A stretch of DNA of 64,000 nucleotides from positions 2,001,001-2,065,000 of the forward strand of contig NZ_CP026118.1 in assembly GCF_004101865.1 (NCBI RefSeq). The letters are read 5' to 3'. Each line of letters starts with the position of its first letter. Position 1 is the stretch's first letter. Source of the stretch: Halobacillus litoralis. GTDB taxonomy: Bacteria > Bacillota > Bacilli > Bacillales > Halobacillaceae. A program made the position numbers and the translations under genes. The notes under the pieces are model-generated. The model searched no databases. It was not told the origin of the DNA and saw only the letters and a program-made list of their open reading frames with translations. Shown here piece after piece: positions 36,433-45,171 of the stretch.

Positions 36433-36828
36433 TCAGTCTTTCTCCGCCGTTTCCCGGTAAACTTCGACTGCCCGGTCAAAACCACAATTCATCAGATAAG
36501 TATCCTTTTCTTTCCTTATACTCTCACACGTTCTATTGGTAATTTCTCCTGCAGCGTAACGATCCCTTCTGGTATCACGTTCATACGAAATATTGTTTCC
36601 ATCATAGTTCAAAGTTGTATAAAGAGGGGCCCCCTCTGTCGTTCGTTGCACCACCCGAACTTCTGACGATACACCTTTTTCCACATCATCCATGAAAGCA
36701 TCCAATTTATCTACATTCGTTACCTCCTCATGTCTATCCGGGACAGCATCCGTTTCCACAACCTTTTCGGGTGAATTTGAAGCACATCCTGCAAGGACAG
36801 CTAGAAAAAGAAATAATAACCACCGCAT
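36433..36828 (-). CDS. DUF4362-like lipoprotein
   Basis: 131 residues. Short type II signal peptide with lipobox VLAGC (Cys about 15), then a mature domain with SSEVRVVQRTTEGAPLYTTLNYDGNNISYERDTRRD and two cysteines (NRTCESIR, LMNCGF) that could form a disulfide. This pattern matches DUF4362 as I remember it. A GAGGTGAGA ribosome binding region lies before the ATG. Function unknown; single gene. Confidence 0.78.
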   Translation of the reverse strand: MRWLLFLFLAVLAGCASNSPEKVVETDAVPDRHEEVTNVDKLDAFMDDVEKGVSSEVRVVQRTTEGAPLYTTLNYDGNNISYERDTRRDRYAAGEITNRTCESIRKEKDTYLMNCGFDRAVEVYRETAEKD

Positions 36829-36884
36829 GATTTTCTCACCTCTATCTTATTAGTCGCAAGAAGCAAGGAATGGTTACGAAAAAA

Positions 36885-36910
36885 AACTTCCCGCCCTTCA
36901 GCAGGAAGTT
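36885..36910 (-). terminator. Weak terminator near the end of the SAM hydrolase gene
   Basis: AACTTCC / GGAAGTT with a 12-nt loop, followed on the minus strand by TTTTTTTTCG. It begins 3 nt past the gene's stop. Confidence 0.65.
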
Positions 36911-36912
36911 AT

Positions 36913-37749
36913 TTATTTATTAAAATGGATCTCCCAATTAGACCCCGTCCGTATGTCGTAAGCTTTTGCAAACGAACCTTGATTGATTGCCACACCTAAA
37001 TTATCTAATGAGTTCACATAAACGAGAGGCTCCCCTTTATGTGTATCGGCAAATGATCGGCCGAACGTCATGGAATTGTGATACACTTCCCGACCATTGT
37101 GTGAAATCGTAACTTTTAATGTGTCACCATAGCCTATCTCTAACTTTTTGAAAAAGTCCCGCGGGATATTCGTCCATAGATTCCCGAACCGGATATCTAA
37201 AATATCGATAATACCCTCAACAGCTTCATAACCAATCGTCGGTTCTTTTACCTGCAATTGTACCAGCGTCTCAGGCTCAATCAATGGACCGACTGTTTCG
37301 AAGCTAATAACTCCCGCAGCAAGCCTCGCTCCTGTATATGCATAGATATCGCGGCCATGAAACGTATAAGACTCACCTGATTTCGGCAGTCGATTCACTT
37401 TTTCATCAATTTCCCGGACTTCCAAGATACCCTCTGTACGCTGGATGTGCGTAAGGGTCCCATTGTCAGGGGTTATGACGAAGTGACCGGATCCAGTTTT
37501 GACACCAATACTTCTTCGTGTAGATCCTACTCCTGGATCGATGACAGACACAAAGACAGTCCCCTCTTTCCAGTAGGTCATCGTCTGCCACAGCCGATAA
37601 GAACCTTCCCAAATATTGAAAGGAGGAATATCATGGGTCAAATCGAAAATAGATAAACCAGGTTCCACGGAGTGGGCGACTCCATGCATAGCACTTACCG
37701 CCCCATCACTGATGCCGAAGTCTGACTGCAGTACGAGCGTTTGTGTCAT
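36913..37749 (-). CDS. SAM hydroxide adenosyltransferase (DUF62 family)
   Basis: 278 residues of the fluorinase/chlorinase-like family; most bacterial members hydrolyse SAM to adenosine and methionine. The N-terminal LQSDFGISDGAVSAMHGV, the VSVIDPGVGSTRRSIG motif and YTFHGRDIYA are the family landmarks. GAGGAG precedes the ATG. It lies alone between lipoprotein and membrane-protein genes. Its product would return methionine from SAM, a link to the S-box operon only in metabolism, not in position. Confidence 0.9.
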   Translation of the reverse strand: MTQTLVLQSDFGISDGAVSAMHGVAHSVEPGLSIFDLTHDIPPFNIWEGSYRLWQTMTYWKEGTVFVSVIDPGVGSTRRSIGVKTGSGHFVITPDNGTLTHIQRTEGILEVREIDEKVNRLPKSGESYTFHGRDIYAYTGARLAAGVISFETVGPLIEPETLVQLQVKEPTIGYEAVEGIIDILDIRFGNLWTNIPRDFFKKLEIGYGDTLKVTISHNGREVYHNSMTFGRSFADTHKGEPLVYVNSLDNLGVAINQGSFAKAYDIRTGSNWEIHFNK

Positions 37750-37886
37750 AGAAACTCCTCCTCTTTCATTAAATAATGAATATTCTAAATAATTACCAGG
37801 AGAAAAGCAAATCTTATGTCATTTTTATTAACAAAAGGCTATGTTAACTTATGCAGCTTAAGCTCTAACCCGGCTTTTTCAACAAC

Positions 37887-37922
37887 AAAAAAGCGCCAGC
37901 GAAATCAAGTTTTCGTCGGCAC
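37887..37922 (-). terminator. Terminator overlapping the end of the DUF1189-like gene
   Basis: On the minus strand GTGCCGACGAAA / TTTCGCTGGCGC with one mismatch and two G-U pairs, then TTTTTT. The stop codon of the gene lies in the loop. Confidence 0.75.
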
Positions 37923-38393
37923 TCTCGGGTAAACTACGATCATCCTGTACATGAAAAAAGCGAAAATCGAAATGAAAATCAGCGCACTGATTCCGTCAGG
38001 CACCGTTAGGTATTTTAAAATTACACTTAAAATCAAAGGTAAAGTAGTAGCATATGCCGTTAGCTTCCATAATTGTTGATACGCCAACTTTCTTCCTAAT
38101 GCTTTTCGCATCAGCAGACCACCACCAGCCAGGACCGAAACGCCTACAAGAATCAGGAAAACAATCAGCAATGGATAGAAAACAAGAAACTGGATGATAT
38201 AACGACCACGGGAAACTTCTGTCAAGTTCGATTCCATATGAATGACAGTGGCAATCATATCCGGCATAAACAATATCAATAGCAAAAGGAACAGATACAG
38301 GATCGTATTCGTAATCCCTTTCCTGTTCAAATGGAACATCGCCTCTTTTTTCGGTAAACGCAAGCTATTCACTAGTGAATTAAAAAAGCCCAT
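37905..38393 (-). CDS. Membrane protein, DUF1189-like
   Basis: 162 residues with four hydrophobic segments (about 30-50, 68-90, 110-130 and 135-153) and a basic, amphipathic N-terminus (FFNSLVNSLRLPKKEAMFHL). The pattern recalls DUF1189 proteins such as YvdJ, but this is from memory and could also be a YIP1-like protein. It stands alone just downstream of the DUF1450 gene, 14 nt away, so the two are probably cotranscribed. Function unknown. Confidence 0.7.
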   Translation of the reverse strand: MGFFNSLVNSLRLPKKEAMFHLNRKGITNTILYLFLLLLILFMPDMIATVIHMESNLTEVSRGRYIIQFLVFYPLLIVFLILVGVSVLAGGGLLMRKALGRKLAYQQLWKLTAYATTLPLILSVILKYLTVPDGISALIFISIFAFFMYRMIVVYPRVPTKT

Positions 38394-38407
38394 TTTCTTC
38401 TCCTGCC

Positions 38408-38656
38408 TTAATCAGCGTATATCGCTAGTTCTTCTTCAATTTTTGCACGAATTTTCCCTAGAGCTTCTTCCGGTGTTTTAGCGAATACGCGATGGCCATT
38501 CACAATGGCATAAGGACGGACCGCGCACATCCCGCAAAAAGATAAACATTCGTTCATGAGTACCGCCACTTCAGGGTATTCGGACTCAATAATGCTTTCG
38601 ATATCCAATTCATTGATCAAGTTTCCATCACAAACTTCTACGACTACAATCCCCAT
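38408..38656 (-). CDS. yuzB: DUF1450 protein YuzB
   Basis: 82 residues, matching YuzB of Bacillus in length. It has a thioredoxin-like/2Fe-2S ferredoxin-like look: VEVCDGN at the start and NECLSFCGMCAVRPYAIVNG in the middle, giving cysteines at about 9, 37, 41 and 44 that could hold a cluster. In B. subtilis the yuzB gene lies near yumC and yutJ. AAAGGAG is upstream of the ATG. Role not established. Confidence 0.88.
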   Translation of the reverse strand: MGIVVVEVCDGNLINELDIESIIESEYPEVAVLMNECLSFCGMCAVRPYAIVNGHRVFAKTPEEALGKIRAKIEEELAIYAD

Positions 38657-38695
38657 GGTGAGTACTCCTTTCTATGATGTCATTTGTCTTATTTA

Positions 38696-39628
38696 TCATA
38701 ATCCCAAAATCGACCGGGCCTCCCGCTCGTCCTGGTTCATCTGTTCCACAAGTGCGTCCATTCCATCGAAATTCACTTCATCTCTTAAGTGACGCAGGAA
38801 TTGGACACTGACTTTCCGGTTATAAAGATCACCCGAAAAATCTAAAAGGTACGCTTCTACTTTATAAGAATCTCCATTTACTGTCGGTCGGTAGCCCGCA
38901 CTGATCAATGTGTAATAATACTCTGGCGCGTCTTGAACAATTTTGACAAGGCCAAGATAAACGGCTGGTTTCACATTAACGTAATCCTCAATGTCCCCCA
39001 TGTTCAATGTTGGAAAACCAAGTTCTCTTCCTAACTGCTCGCCTTTTTCAACTATTCCCGTCAATTCGAAAGGACGACCAAGCATCGCTTGCGCCGCTTC
39101 CATCCGTCCCTCCTTCACATGGGTGCGTATGTCTGTGCTGCTCACCTTGGCACCATTCAGCATCACTCCTGGCACAATGGAGACCTCTGCGCCAATTTGA
39201 GTGCATAATTCGGCCAACCCTTCTGCATCAGACCCTCTCCCTTTACCGAAACGGAAATCCTCACCCACTACGATATGGCGAACATTCAACCGGCTTAAGT
39301 GCTCAAGCACAAATTCCTCAGGAGATGTCTTTGCATATTCTTTTGTGAAATGGACGTGATAATAGCGATCTACACCGAAACCTTCGAGGCGTCTTTGTTT
39401 ATCTTCTTCTTTAGACAGCATATATTTGAATTCTTCGTCACCTTTTAACACCCACTTTGGATGGTCAGAAAAACCGTATACTGCTATTTTATCCTCTGCA
39501 GAAGCAAGTCTTTCTGCTTCTCGAAGCAGTGATTGATGTCCTAAGTGTACACCATCCATCTTCCCGATTATCAAAACGAGGGGTTCTTTATTGTGAGGTG
39601 GTTGTCCATTAACTTCAATCGTTTCCAT
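38696..39628 (-). CDS. Riboflavin kinase/FAD synthetase-like protein (RibF paralogue)
   Basis: 310 residues with an N-terminal FMN adenylyltransferase-like domain (about 15-175; GKMDGVHLGHQ is the nucleotide motif, and VGEDFRFGKGR follows) and a C-terminal flavokinase domain (about 180-310). The usual flavokinase PTAN motif reads PTLN in GFPTLNM, and the usual GxFDGVH reads GKMDGVH. The standard ribF lies with truB and rpsO; here it is isolated, so this is likely a second copy. AAGGAG is 12 nt before ATG 39628. Activity may be changed, but the catalytic His/Arg layout looks complete. Confidence 0.82.
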   Translation of the reverse strand: METIEVNGQPPHNKEPLVLIIGKMDGVHLGHQSLLREAERLASAEDKIAVYGFSDHPKWVLKGDEEFKYMLSKEEDKQRRLEGFGVDRYYHVHFTKEYAKTSPEEFVLEHLSRLNVRHIVVGEDFRFGKGRGSDAEGLAELCTQIGAEVSIVPGVMLNGAKVSSTDIRTHVKEGRMEAAQAMLGRPFELTGIVEKGEQLGRELGFPTLNMGDIEDYVNVKPAVYLGLVKIVQDAPEYYYTLISAGYRPTVNGDSYKVEAYLLDFSGDLYNRKVSVQFLRHLRDEVNFDGMDALVEQMNQDEREARSILGL

Positions 39629-39748
39629 ATTACAAAGCATCTCCTTCAGCCTGTTGATTAAACCTATTAATTATATAACATCCACCCTTATTTAATCAAC
39701 CCTGCTTACTTTTTGCAATCATTCTGCCCCTTCCCTTTTTGGAAATGA

Positions 39749-39870
39749 CAGTTATCTGGAAGACATGATTTCGAGATCTTTGTAGGAATCTAGGGGCGTA
39801 GGGGAAGGGGTCGCGTTCCCAGCAAACATCACACTTACAAAAGTCTCGAATAGTGAGTTTTAATGGAAGA
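39749..39870. repeat. Interspersed repeat copy (module A)
   Basis: 39749-39812 aligns with 31449-31516. The next bases (AAAAGTCTCGAATAGTGAG) resemble ACGTCTCGAAATCGCTTGAG at 52834-52853. The rest of the gap 39629-39977 has no other recognisable content apart from the start region of the HD gene. Confidence 0.7.
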
Positions 39871-39977
39871 AGACGAGAGATATCTTTGATTCTTGGAAGG
39901 AGTGGACGGTGAGGTGAAAATTATAGGGAATAACTTAGGCTTTTGATATGATAAGAAAAAAGAAAGGGGCGTTGTCT

Positions 39978-40517
39978 ATGATGGAAAAAGCAAAGGCATT
40001 TGCAGAGGAAGCTCACAGAGGACAAAAACGAAAAAGTTCTAATGAGGATTATATCGTCCACCCGATCCGCGTAGCTGAAATACTGAAAGAAGCTGGTTAT
40101 CGGGATGCCGTGATTTGCGCTGGCTATTTGCATGACGTCGCAGAAGATACTGAATATAGCCTGGATGACATAGAAAAAGAATTCGGGGTTACGGTCAAAA
40201 ATTTGGTTGCTTCCCACACAGAAGATAAAAGCAAGTCATGGCAGGAAAGGAAGCAACATACCATTGATACAGTGGCTAGTGGCTCCGAAGAAATTAAGGC
40301 TTTAATCATCGCGGACAAGCTAGACAACTTGCGTTCACTGAAGAAGGAGATGGACATCCACGGTGAAGTGGTGTGGAATTTTTTTAATGCAGGCTATGAT
40401 TCACAAAAATGGTACAACGAATCAATAGCAAAAGCTATAGAAACAGGACATTCTAAAAACGGGGCACCTCTGTTCTTCTTTGACTACCGCAAGCTTGTTA
40501 AACAAACGTTTGATTAA
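39978..40517 (+). CDS. Small HD-domain hydrolase (SpoT/MESH1-like)
   Basis: 179 residues of the HD superfamily with the arrangement of the (p)ppGpp hydrolase domain: HPIRVAEILKEAG, GYLHDVAEDTEY (HD and ED) and IADKLDNLRSLKKE. No synthetase, TGS or ACT domain follows. It therefore looks like a small alarmone hydrolase, removing (p)ppGpp, but the natural substrate may be another nucleotide. ATG 39978 follows AAAGGGG. Single gene, no partner synthetase nearby. Confidence 0.82.
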   Translation: MMEKAKAFAEEAHRGQKRKSSNEDYIVHPIRVAEILKEAGYRDAVICAGYLHDVAEDTEYSLDDIEKEFGVTVKNLVASHTEDKSKSWQERKQHTIDTVASGSEEIKALIIADKLDNLRSLKKEMDIHGEVVWNFFNAGYDSQKWYNESIAKAIETGHSKNGAPLFFFDYRKLVKQTFD

Positions 40518-40554
40518 ATGTCAGGAATCTACAAAACCACGCATGAAATCCAAC

Positions 40555-40640
40555 CTTTAGATTCAAAAGCGCAAACGCTTTGGTCAGACTCGACAAGCTA
40601 AAGCACTTACGTATCGTGAAGCACTTTTCCTCCAATAATG
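40555..40640. repeat. Short repeat remnant
   Basis: Contains TCGACAAGCTAAAGCACTT, the inverse of the AAGCTTGTCGA motif at 4722-4732 and 987-997. The rest of 40518-40752 has no recognised gene or site. Confidence 0.4.
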
Positions 40641-40752
40641 GAAATCAGCCCCCGGGTAGAGGAGAGCTGACGCTAAAGATGGCTCATGCGCCATTAGATT
40701 CCATAGGCGTTATTTTATAAATCCATGGCGAACATTGAAATCCGGGTTCAGC

Positions 40753-42246
40753 TTATTGCGCCACAGGAGGAAAATGGCTTTCAATTATTTTCTCATCCGA
40801 ATGGGGGATCTCTTCACCCCTGATAATTTGCGCATTGTTGATACAACCACTCGTCAGGAGGATGATATCTCCTTCCCTAGCAAGGGTCATCGAACGGTGC
40901 ACTCCGTCAGCCCGGCTCAGAGTTGGGTGGATATTAGGCGCATCCGGTTGTTTGAATCCAGTCAGCACTTGATCGACTATGATTTGAGGATCATGGTAGC
41001 CAGGATGATCGACAGTGACGATGATTTCATCCGCTTTCCCATCAATTGCGGCTGCCATCTTCGGCATTTTATTGAAATCACGAATACCGATTCCTGCAAT
41101 CATAACAATTAAACGGCGGTGTTCCAGTTTTTTCACTTCCTCCAATAAACGATTTAAAGCTACTGGTGTATGAGCATAATCTAAGATGACCTTCTGATCC
41201 TCAGGCACCTGGATCACCTGGAAACGACCTTCAGGGCCCTCGAGTTCAGGTAGGACAGAAAGAATATATCCCCATTCAAAGCCCAGGTGCAGGGCGGCAG
41301 CAATCGCGGAAAGTACATTCGCGACATTGTACGTGCCATATACAGGGACGAACACCTTCTGAGATTCACCTTTGTACCCCAAGTCAAACACTGATCCATT
41401 TTCTAACACCTCAATGTTGGAAGCAATCAGGTCGGCATCTGGGTGGTCTTCAGTACTATAGGTTAACAATCCCTCGGTCCCCATCTCCAACAGCTCTGCT
41501 GCCATTCCTTCATCATCGATATTGACAACACGATGCTCAGCTTGCTGGAATAAACGCAATTTACAATCTCGATAATGCTCGACTGTACGGTGATATTCCA
41601 AGTGTTCTTCGGAAAAATTGGTGTGGACCGCTACATCAAATTGGATGCCCTCCACTCTACACTGGTCAAGAGCAATTGATGAAACTTCCATGACCATCCC
41701 TTGATCTCCGCTAGTTCTCATGTCACGAAAAATTTGGTGTAAATCCAACGATTCAGGTGTTGTGGGCGTACTTTTTTTATATTCGATTTTTTTGCGGGAA
41801 GTCCAGATGCCAGTTGTACCAATCGATCCTGTCGGCAAACGCAATAAGGTCAATAGAGATCGTACGTAAGCAGCAACAGTCGTTTTCCCATTCGTTCCTG
41901 TAACACCGACCGTTTTCAACTCTTCATCTGCTGACCCAAAGAAGAATTTAGAAAATACAGCCATTGCGGAACGGATATTTTCTACAACAAGAAAAGTAAT
42001 CCACTCATATCTCGCCTGCAAATGGCTGAATAAAGAACTATCACTGCCAAATATGACCGTGGCACCCCCTTCAATCGCTTCGTTCACATATTCGTGCCCA
42101 TCAAAATTTTCCCCTTTGAGGCAGAAAAAAGCAGCCTTTGGCTCCACTCTCTTCGAATGAAAAGCAAGTGATGAGACTTCCTGTTCAAGGGGGCCGTATA
42201 CTTCCTCTATATTAACATTTTGTAATTGATCAAATTGTATATTCAT
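40753..42246 (-). CDS. MurE-like Mur ligase with altered amino-acid-recognition motifs
   Basis: 497 residues in three Mur-ligase domains. The ATP loop TGTNGKTT, the UMAG-dipeptide region STPTTPESLDL, the carbamoylated Lys in YRDCKLRLF and PEGRFQVIQ with ILDYAHTP are intact. Where diaminopimelate enzymes have DNPR, this protein has DHPG (about 413-416). Where they have GKGHE, it has TSGCINNAQ (about 465-473). Lysine enzymes with DDPN are not matched either. It may add another residue (ornithine is the third residue in Halobacillus peptidoglycan) or act on another substrate. ATG 42246 follows GAGGAAA; upstream in-frame Met codons have no site. It lies outside any dcw cluster. Confidence 0.85.
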   Translation of the reverse strand: MNIQFDQLQNVNIEEVYGPLEQEVSSLAFHSKRVEPKAAFFCLKGENFDGHEYVNEAIEGGATVIFGSDSSLFSHLQARYEWITFLVVENIRSAMAVFSKFFFGSADEELKTVGVTGTNGKTTVAAYVRSLLTLLRLPTGSIGTTGIWTSRKKIEYKKSTPTTPESLDLHQIFRDMRTSGDQGMVMEVSSIALDQCRVEGIQFDVAVHTNFSEEHLEYHRTVEHYRDCKLRLFQQAEHRVVNIDDEGMAAELLEMGTEGLLTYSTEDHPDADLIASNIEVLENGSVFDLGYKGESQKVFVPVYGTYNVANVLSAIAAALHLGFEWGYILSVLPELEGPEGRFQVIQVPEDQKVILDYAHTPVALNRLLEEVKKLEHRRLIVMIAGIGIRDFNKMPKMAAAIDGKADEIIVTVDHPGYHDPQIIVDQVLTGFKQPDAPNIHPTLSRADGVHRSMTLAREGDIILLTSGCINNAQIIRGEEIPHSDEKIIESHFPPVAQ

Positions 42247-42464
42247 GGCTATTTTCCTCACTCTGTATATATGATTTATCGTCGTCTTTTCATCGTAAAA
42301 GTATGTATCTCTTCTCTCTGTGATTAACGGAAACTCAGCCACTATTTACCGTAAAAAGATTAAATCGTACACCCTTTCTTTCCCACTCCCATTACTATGT
42401 GAAACAACTCTTCACGCACTTACACAAAAACAGGGTCATCAGACTACTTTTATTCCAAATAAAA

Positions 42465-42503
42465 CCACCTCAGGTCATCCAGATTCTGGATGACCTGAGG
42501 TGG
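42465..42503 (-). terminator. Terminator hairpin of the P-type ATPase gene (copy 1 of a repeated hairpin)
   Basis: CCACCTCAGGTCATCCAGA with its complement and a minimal loop; TTTTATTT follows on the minus strand. It differs from 53527-53565 at 4 of 39 positions, two of them forming a compensatory pair. Confidence 0.85.
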
Positions 42504-42535
42504 TGATATTTTACATTTCAAAAAAGTTCCTGCTG

Positions 42536-44605
42536 TTATTCATCTTTTATGAGTAGAACGGTCAGACTAATAAGTGTAACGAGGATGGTGGCTCCCATAT
42601 CGGATAAAATCGCTACCCAAAGTGTCAACCATCCTGGAATGGTCAGCAGCAATGCAATCACCTTTAACCCTAAAGCGATGGAAATGTTCCACTTTACCAC
42701 TCGATTGACTTGTTTCGCAATTTTGAATGCGTTCGGCAACTTTCCTAAGTGGTCTTGCATAAGGACTATGTCAGCCGTTTCTATCGCACTATCGGTGCCT
42801 TTCCCCATTGCAATTCCCAAGTCTGCCATCGCAAGAGCAGGTGCATCATTGATTCCATCCCCGATCATGGCCAGCCTGGTTGTTTTTTTCAAATCCGTAA
42901 CTTTGCTTACTTTCTCATCAGGTAACAACTGGGCGTGAATTTCCGTGACCCCGATTTCGTCCGCAACTTTCCTTGCTGTTTGTTCATGGTCACCTGTCAG
43001 CATGATTGTATTCTTGATTCCTAAGGAATGAAGGCGCGATATCAACGAACGGCTTTCCTCACGTACTTCATCCGCAATACCGAACATCCCTAAAATGTTC
43101 CGCTCATCTGAGACGACGACTAGAGTGTATCCGGAATTTTTCAAGCCGTCGATATCCTGTCTCTCACCATCTGCAAGCTTCAGGTGTGTCAGCGTCTGCT
43201 CACTTCCGACAAAGAAAGTTTCTCCATTGATGACAGCACGCACCCCTTTTCCAGGGACAGTATCGACAGAGGAAGGTTCAAGGACTTCTGCCCTCTGGAC
43301 CTCTTCTTCTTCCAAAATCGCGGTCGCTATCGGGTGGGAAGAATTTTTTTCAACAGACCGGGCAATTGTGTAGAATCGTTCATTATCATATACCTTCACT
43401 TCCTGGACTGTCGGTTCGCCTTTCGTCAATGTGCCGGTTTTATCAAAAGCGATGCTTTCTATTCTGCCTAATTGTTCAAGGTAGACGCCGCCTTTGACTA
43501 AAATCCCATTGCGGGCATTTTTAGTAATCCCAGACAGAATGGCTATCGGAGACGAGAGAATGAGGGCACATGGACAGCCTACAATCAAAACCGCTAAGCC
43601 CTGGTAGAACGAGGCACCCCAGCCGGCTGAGAAGAACAATGGCGGCAACAGGATAACGAGCCCTGCGATCACCATAATCAGTGGTGTATAATATTTGGCG
43701 AACCTGTTGATGAACAGCTCTGTCGGTGTCTTCATTTCTTGAGCTTCTTCAACAAGGCGGAGAATCTTGGCTAATGAAGAATCCTGGTAAGCTTTCGTGA
43801 TTTGAACTTTCAACAGTCCCTCGTTGTTAATGCTTCCCCCAAACAGGGATTCACCCGGTAATTTTTCTACAGGAAGTGACTCACCTGTGATAGCCGCTTC
43901 GTTGACAGAACTGGTTCCAGCTACTACAAGGCCATCCGATGGAATCTTTTCCCCTGCTTTAACTAGCACGAGATCCCCTTCTTCTAAATCCTCAATGGCG
44001 ACAATCTGCTCGGATCCATCGTCCATTAGTCGAGTCGCTTGTTTAGGTGCCACCTTCAACAGTTTCTCCATAGAACTTCGGGCTTTTTCCATCCCTAAAC
44101 CTTCAAGATATTCATTCAAACCGAAAAGAATGGCGACAACTGTGGCTTCTTTCCACTCCCCTATAGCTACGGCACCGATCAAGGCGATTGTCATTAATGT
44201 ATCGATATTGAATTTAAGCTTCACTAAATTTTTCGCGCCTTTAATAAAGGTGTGATACCCACTAATTGTAATGGCAGTTATATACATTAAAGTCACCGCG
44301 AGTGGCGGTAGTACTCCTTGCAGCAGAAGTGTGGCCACAAAGATGATGGCGGAGATGATCACAAGCAACTTCATGTTCGGTCCATGGTTGTGCTCGTGAT
44401 CATGTTCTTCATCCTCCTTTAAGGATGCCCCTTCCGATTTTAAAATTTTGCGGACCTTCGCTAAATCTACCCCATCATTTACAACCAGTTTGCTTGAGCC
44501 GAATTTCAGTTCTGCTTTTTCCCCGTTTTCCAACTTTTTAATTTCCTCTTCCATCTCTGCTGCGCAGTTTGCACATGATAGTCCTTGAAGTTTGTATTCC
44601 TTCAT
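42536..44605 (-). CDS. cadA: Zinc/cadmium/cobalt-transporting P-type ATPase
   Basis: 689-residue P1B-type ATPase exporting divalent metals. One N-terminal metal-binding domain with CANC (residues 11-14), a His-rich linker (EEHDHEHNHG, 66-75), about eight membrane segments, CPC in IVGCPCALIL (344-346), the phosphorylated Asp in DKTGT (388), and GDGINDAPAL in the hinge. The CPC with C-terminal LSDMGATI fits the Zn/Cd/Pb subclass rather than copper. GGGGAG precedes the ATG. It follows a CzrA-type repressor gene by 14 nt, as one operon. Confidence 0.93.
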   Translation of the reverse strand: MKEYKLQGLSCANCAAEMEEEIKKLENGEKAELKFGSSKLVVNDGVDLAKVRKILKSEGASLKEDEEHDHEHNHGPNMKLLVIISAIIFVATLLLQGVLPPLAVTLMYITAITISGYHTFIKGAKNLVKLKFNIDTLMTIALIGAVAIGEWKEATVVAILFGLNEYLEGLGMEKARSSMEKLLKVAPKQATRLMDDGSEQIVAIEDLEEGDLVLVKAGEKIPSDGLVVAGTSSVNEAAITGESLPVEKLPGESLFGGSINNEGLLKVQITKAYQDSSLAKILRLVEEAQEMKTPTELFINRFAKYYTPLIMVIAGLVILLPPLFFSAGWGASFYQGLAVLIVGCPCALILSSPIAILSGITKNARNGILVKGGVYLEQLGRIESIAFDKTGTLTKGEPTVQEVKVYDNERFYTIARSVEKNSSHPIATAILEEEEVQRAEVLEPSSVDTVPGKGVRAVINGETFFVGSEQTLTHLKLADGERQDIDGLKNSGYTLVVVSDERNILGMFGIADEVREESRSLISRLHSLGIKNTIMLTGDHEQTARKVADEIGVTEIHAQLLPDEKVSKVTDLKKTTRLAMIGDGINDAPALAMADLGIAMGKGTDSAIETADIVLMQDHLGKLPNAFKIAKQVNRVVKWNISIALGLKVIALLLTIPGWLTLWVAILSDMGATILVTLISLTVLLIKDE

Positions 44606-44619
44606 TCTCTTTCTCCCCT

Positions 44620-44958
44620 TTAATGGTGAAGAGCGTGGTTGATTGTCTGTTGTAAGAGATCGATTACGTGTTTGTCATCGTGCGAGTAAAATAGTGTCGT
44701 ACCTGCTCTTCTATACTTCACCAAACGCAAATTTTTCAAGAAACGCAATTGGTGCGAAACCGTTGATTGGCGAAGTTCTAACGTATCTGCGATTTGATTG
44801 ACAGACATTTCTCTTTCACAAAGCAAGTGTAAAAGTCGAATCCGTGTCGGATCTGATAACGCTTTGAACGTTTGAGAAACGACAAAAAGTGTTTCCTCAT
44901 CAAGCTCTTCGATTTCATTTTCTTCCTGTTCTTCTGACTTATTTTTATCATTTGACAT
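44620..44958 (-). CDS. czrA: ArsR/SmtB family metal repressor, CzrA-type
   Basis: 112 residues; winged helix with [62 protein letters not shown]. The alpha-5 zinc site of CzrA (Asp-x-His and His-x-x-His) is present in [20 protein letters not shown]. No ELCVCDL-type cadmium site is seen. ATG 44958 follows AAGGAAGGTG; the open frame extends far upstream without a site. It probably represses itself and the ATPase from the AT-rich dyad before it, released by zinc or cobalt. Confidence 0.93.
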   Translation of the reverse strand: MSNDKNKSEEQEENEIEELDEETLFVVSQTFKALSDPTRIRLLHLLCEREMSVNQIADTLELRQSTVSHQLRFLKNLRLVKYRRAGTTLFYSHDDKHVIDLLQQTINHALHH

Positions 44959-44976
44959 TAAACTGACACCTTCCTT

Positions 44977-45033
44977 ATATGCGCATATATTCATATATAC
45001 ATTTATAGTATGCGGGGAAACCTTTTTTGTCAA
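44977..45033 (-). promoter_or_regulatory. Promoter and operator of the czrA-cadA operon
   Basis: On the minus strand TTGACA (45033-45028), 17 nt, TACTAT (45010-45005). Just downstream lies the imperfect dyad ATATGAATATATGCGCATAT (44996-44977), the ArsR/SmtB-type 12-2-12 site form. Binding there would block transcription start. Confidence 0.78.
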
Positions 45034-45171
45034 CAGATTCTTGTCAATGTTTAATTTGGAAATTATCGGGAAAATCTCATATGTGAATTCAGTAATGAGC
45101 AGATATTTTGTTTTTCTTAATATCAGGATACTACTATGATTAATATTCACTACTAAAGGAGGAAACAAGCA

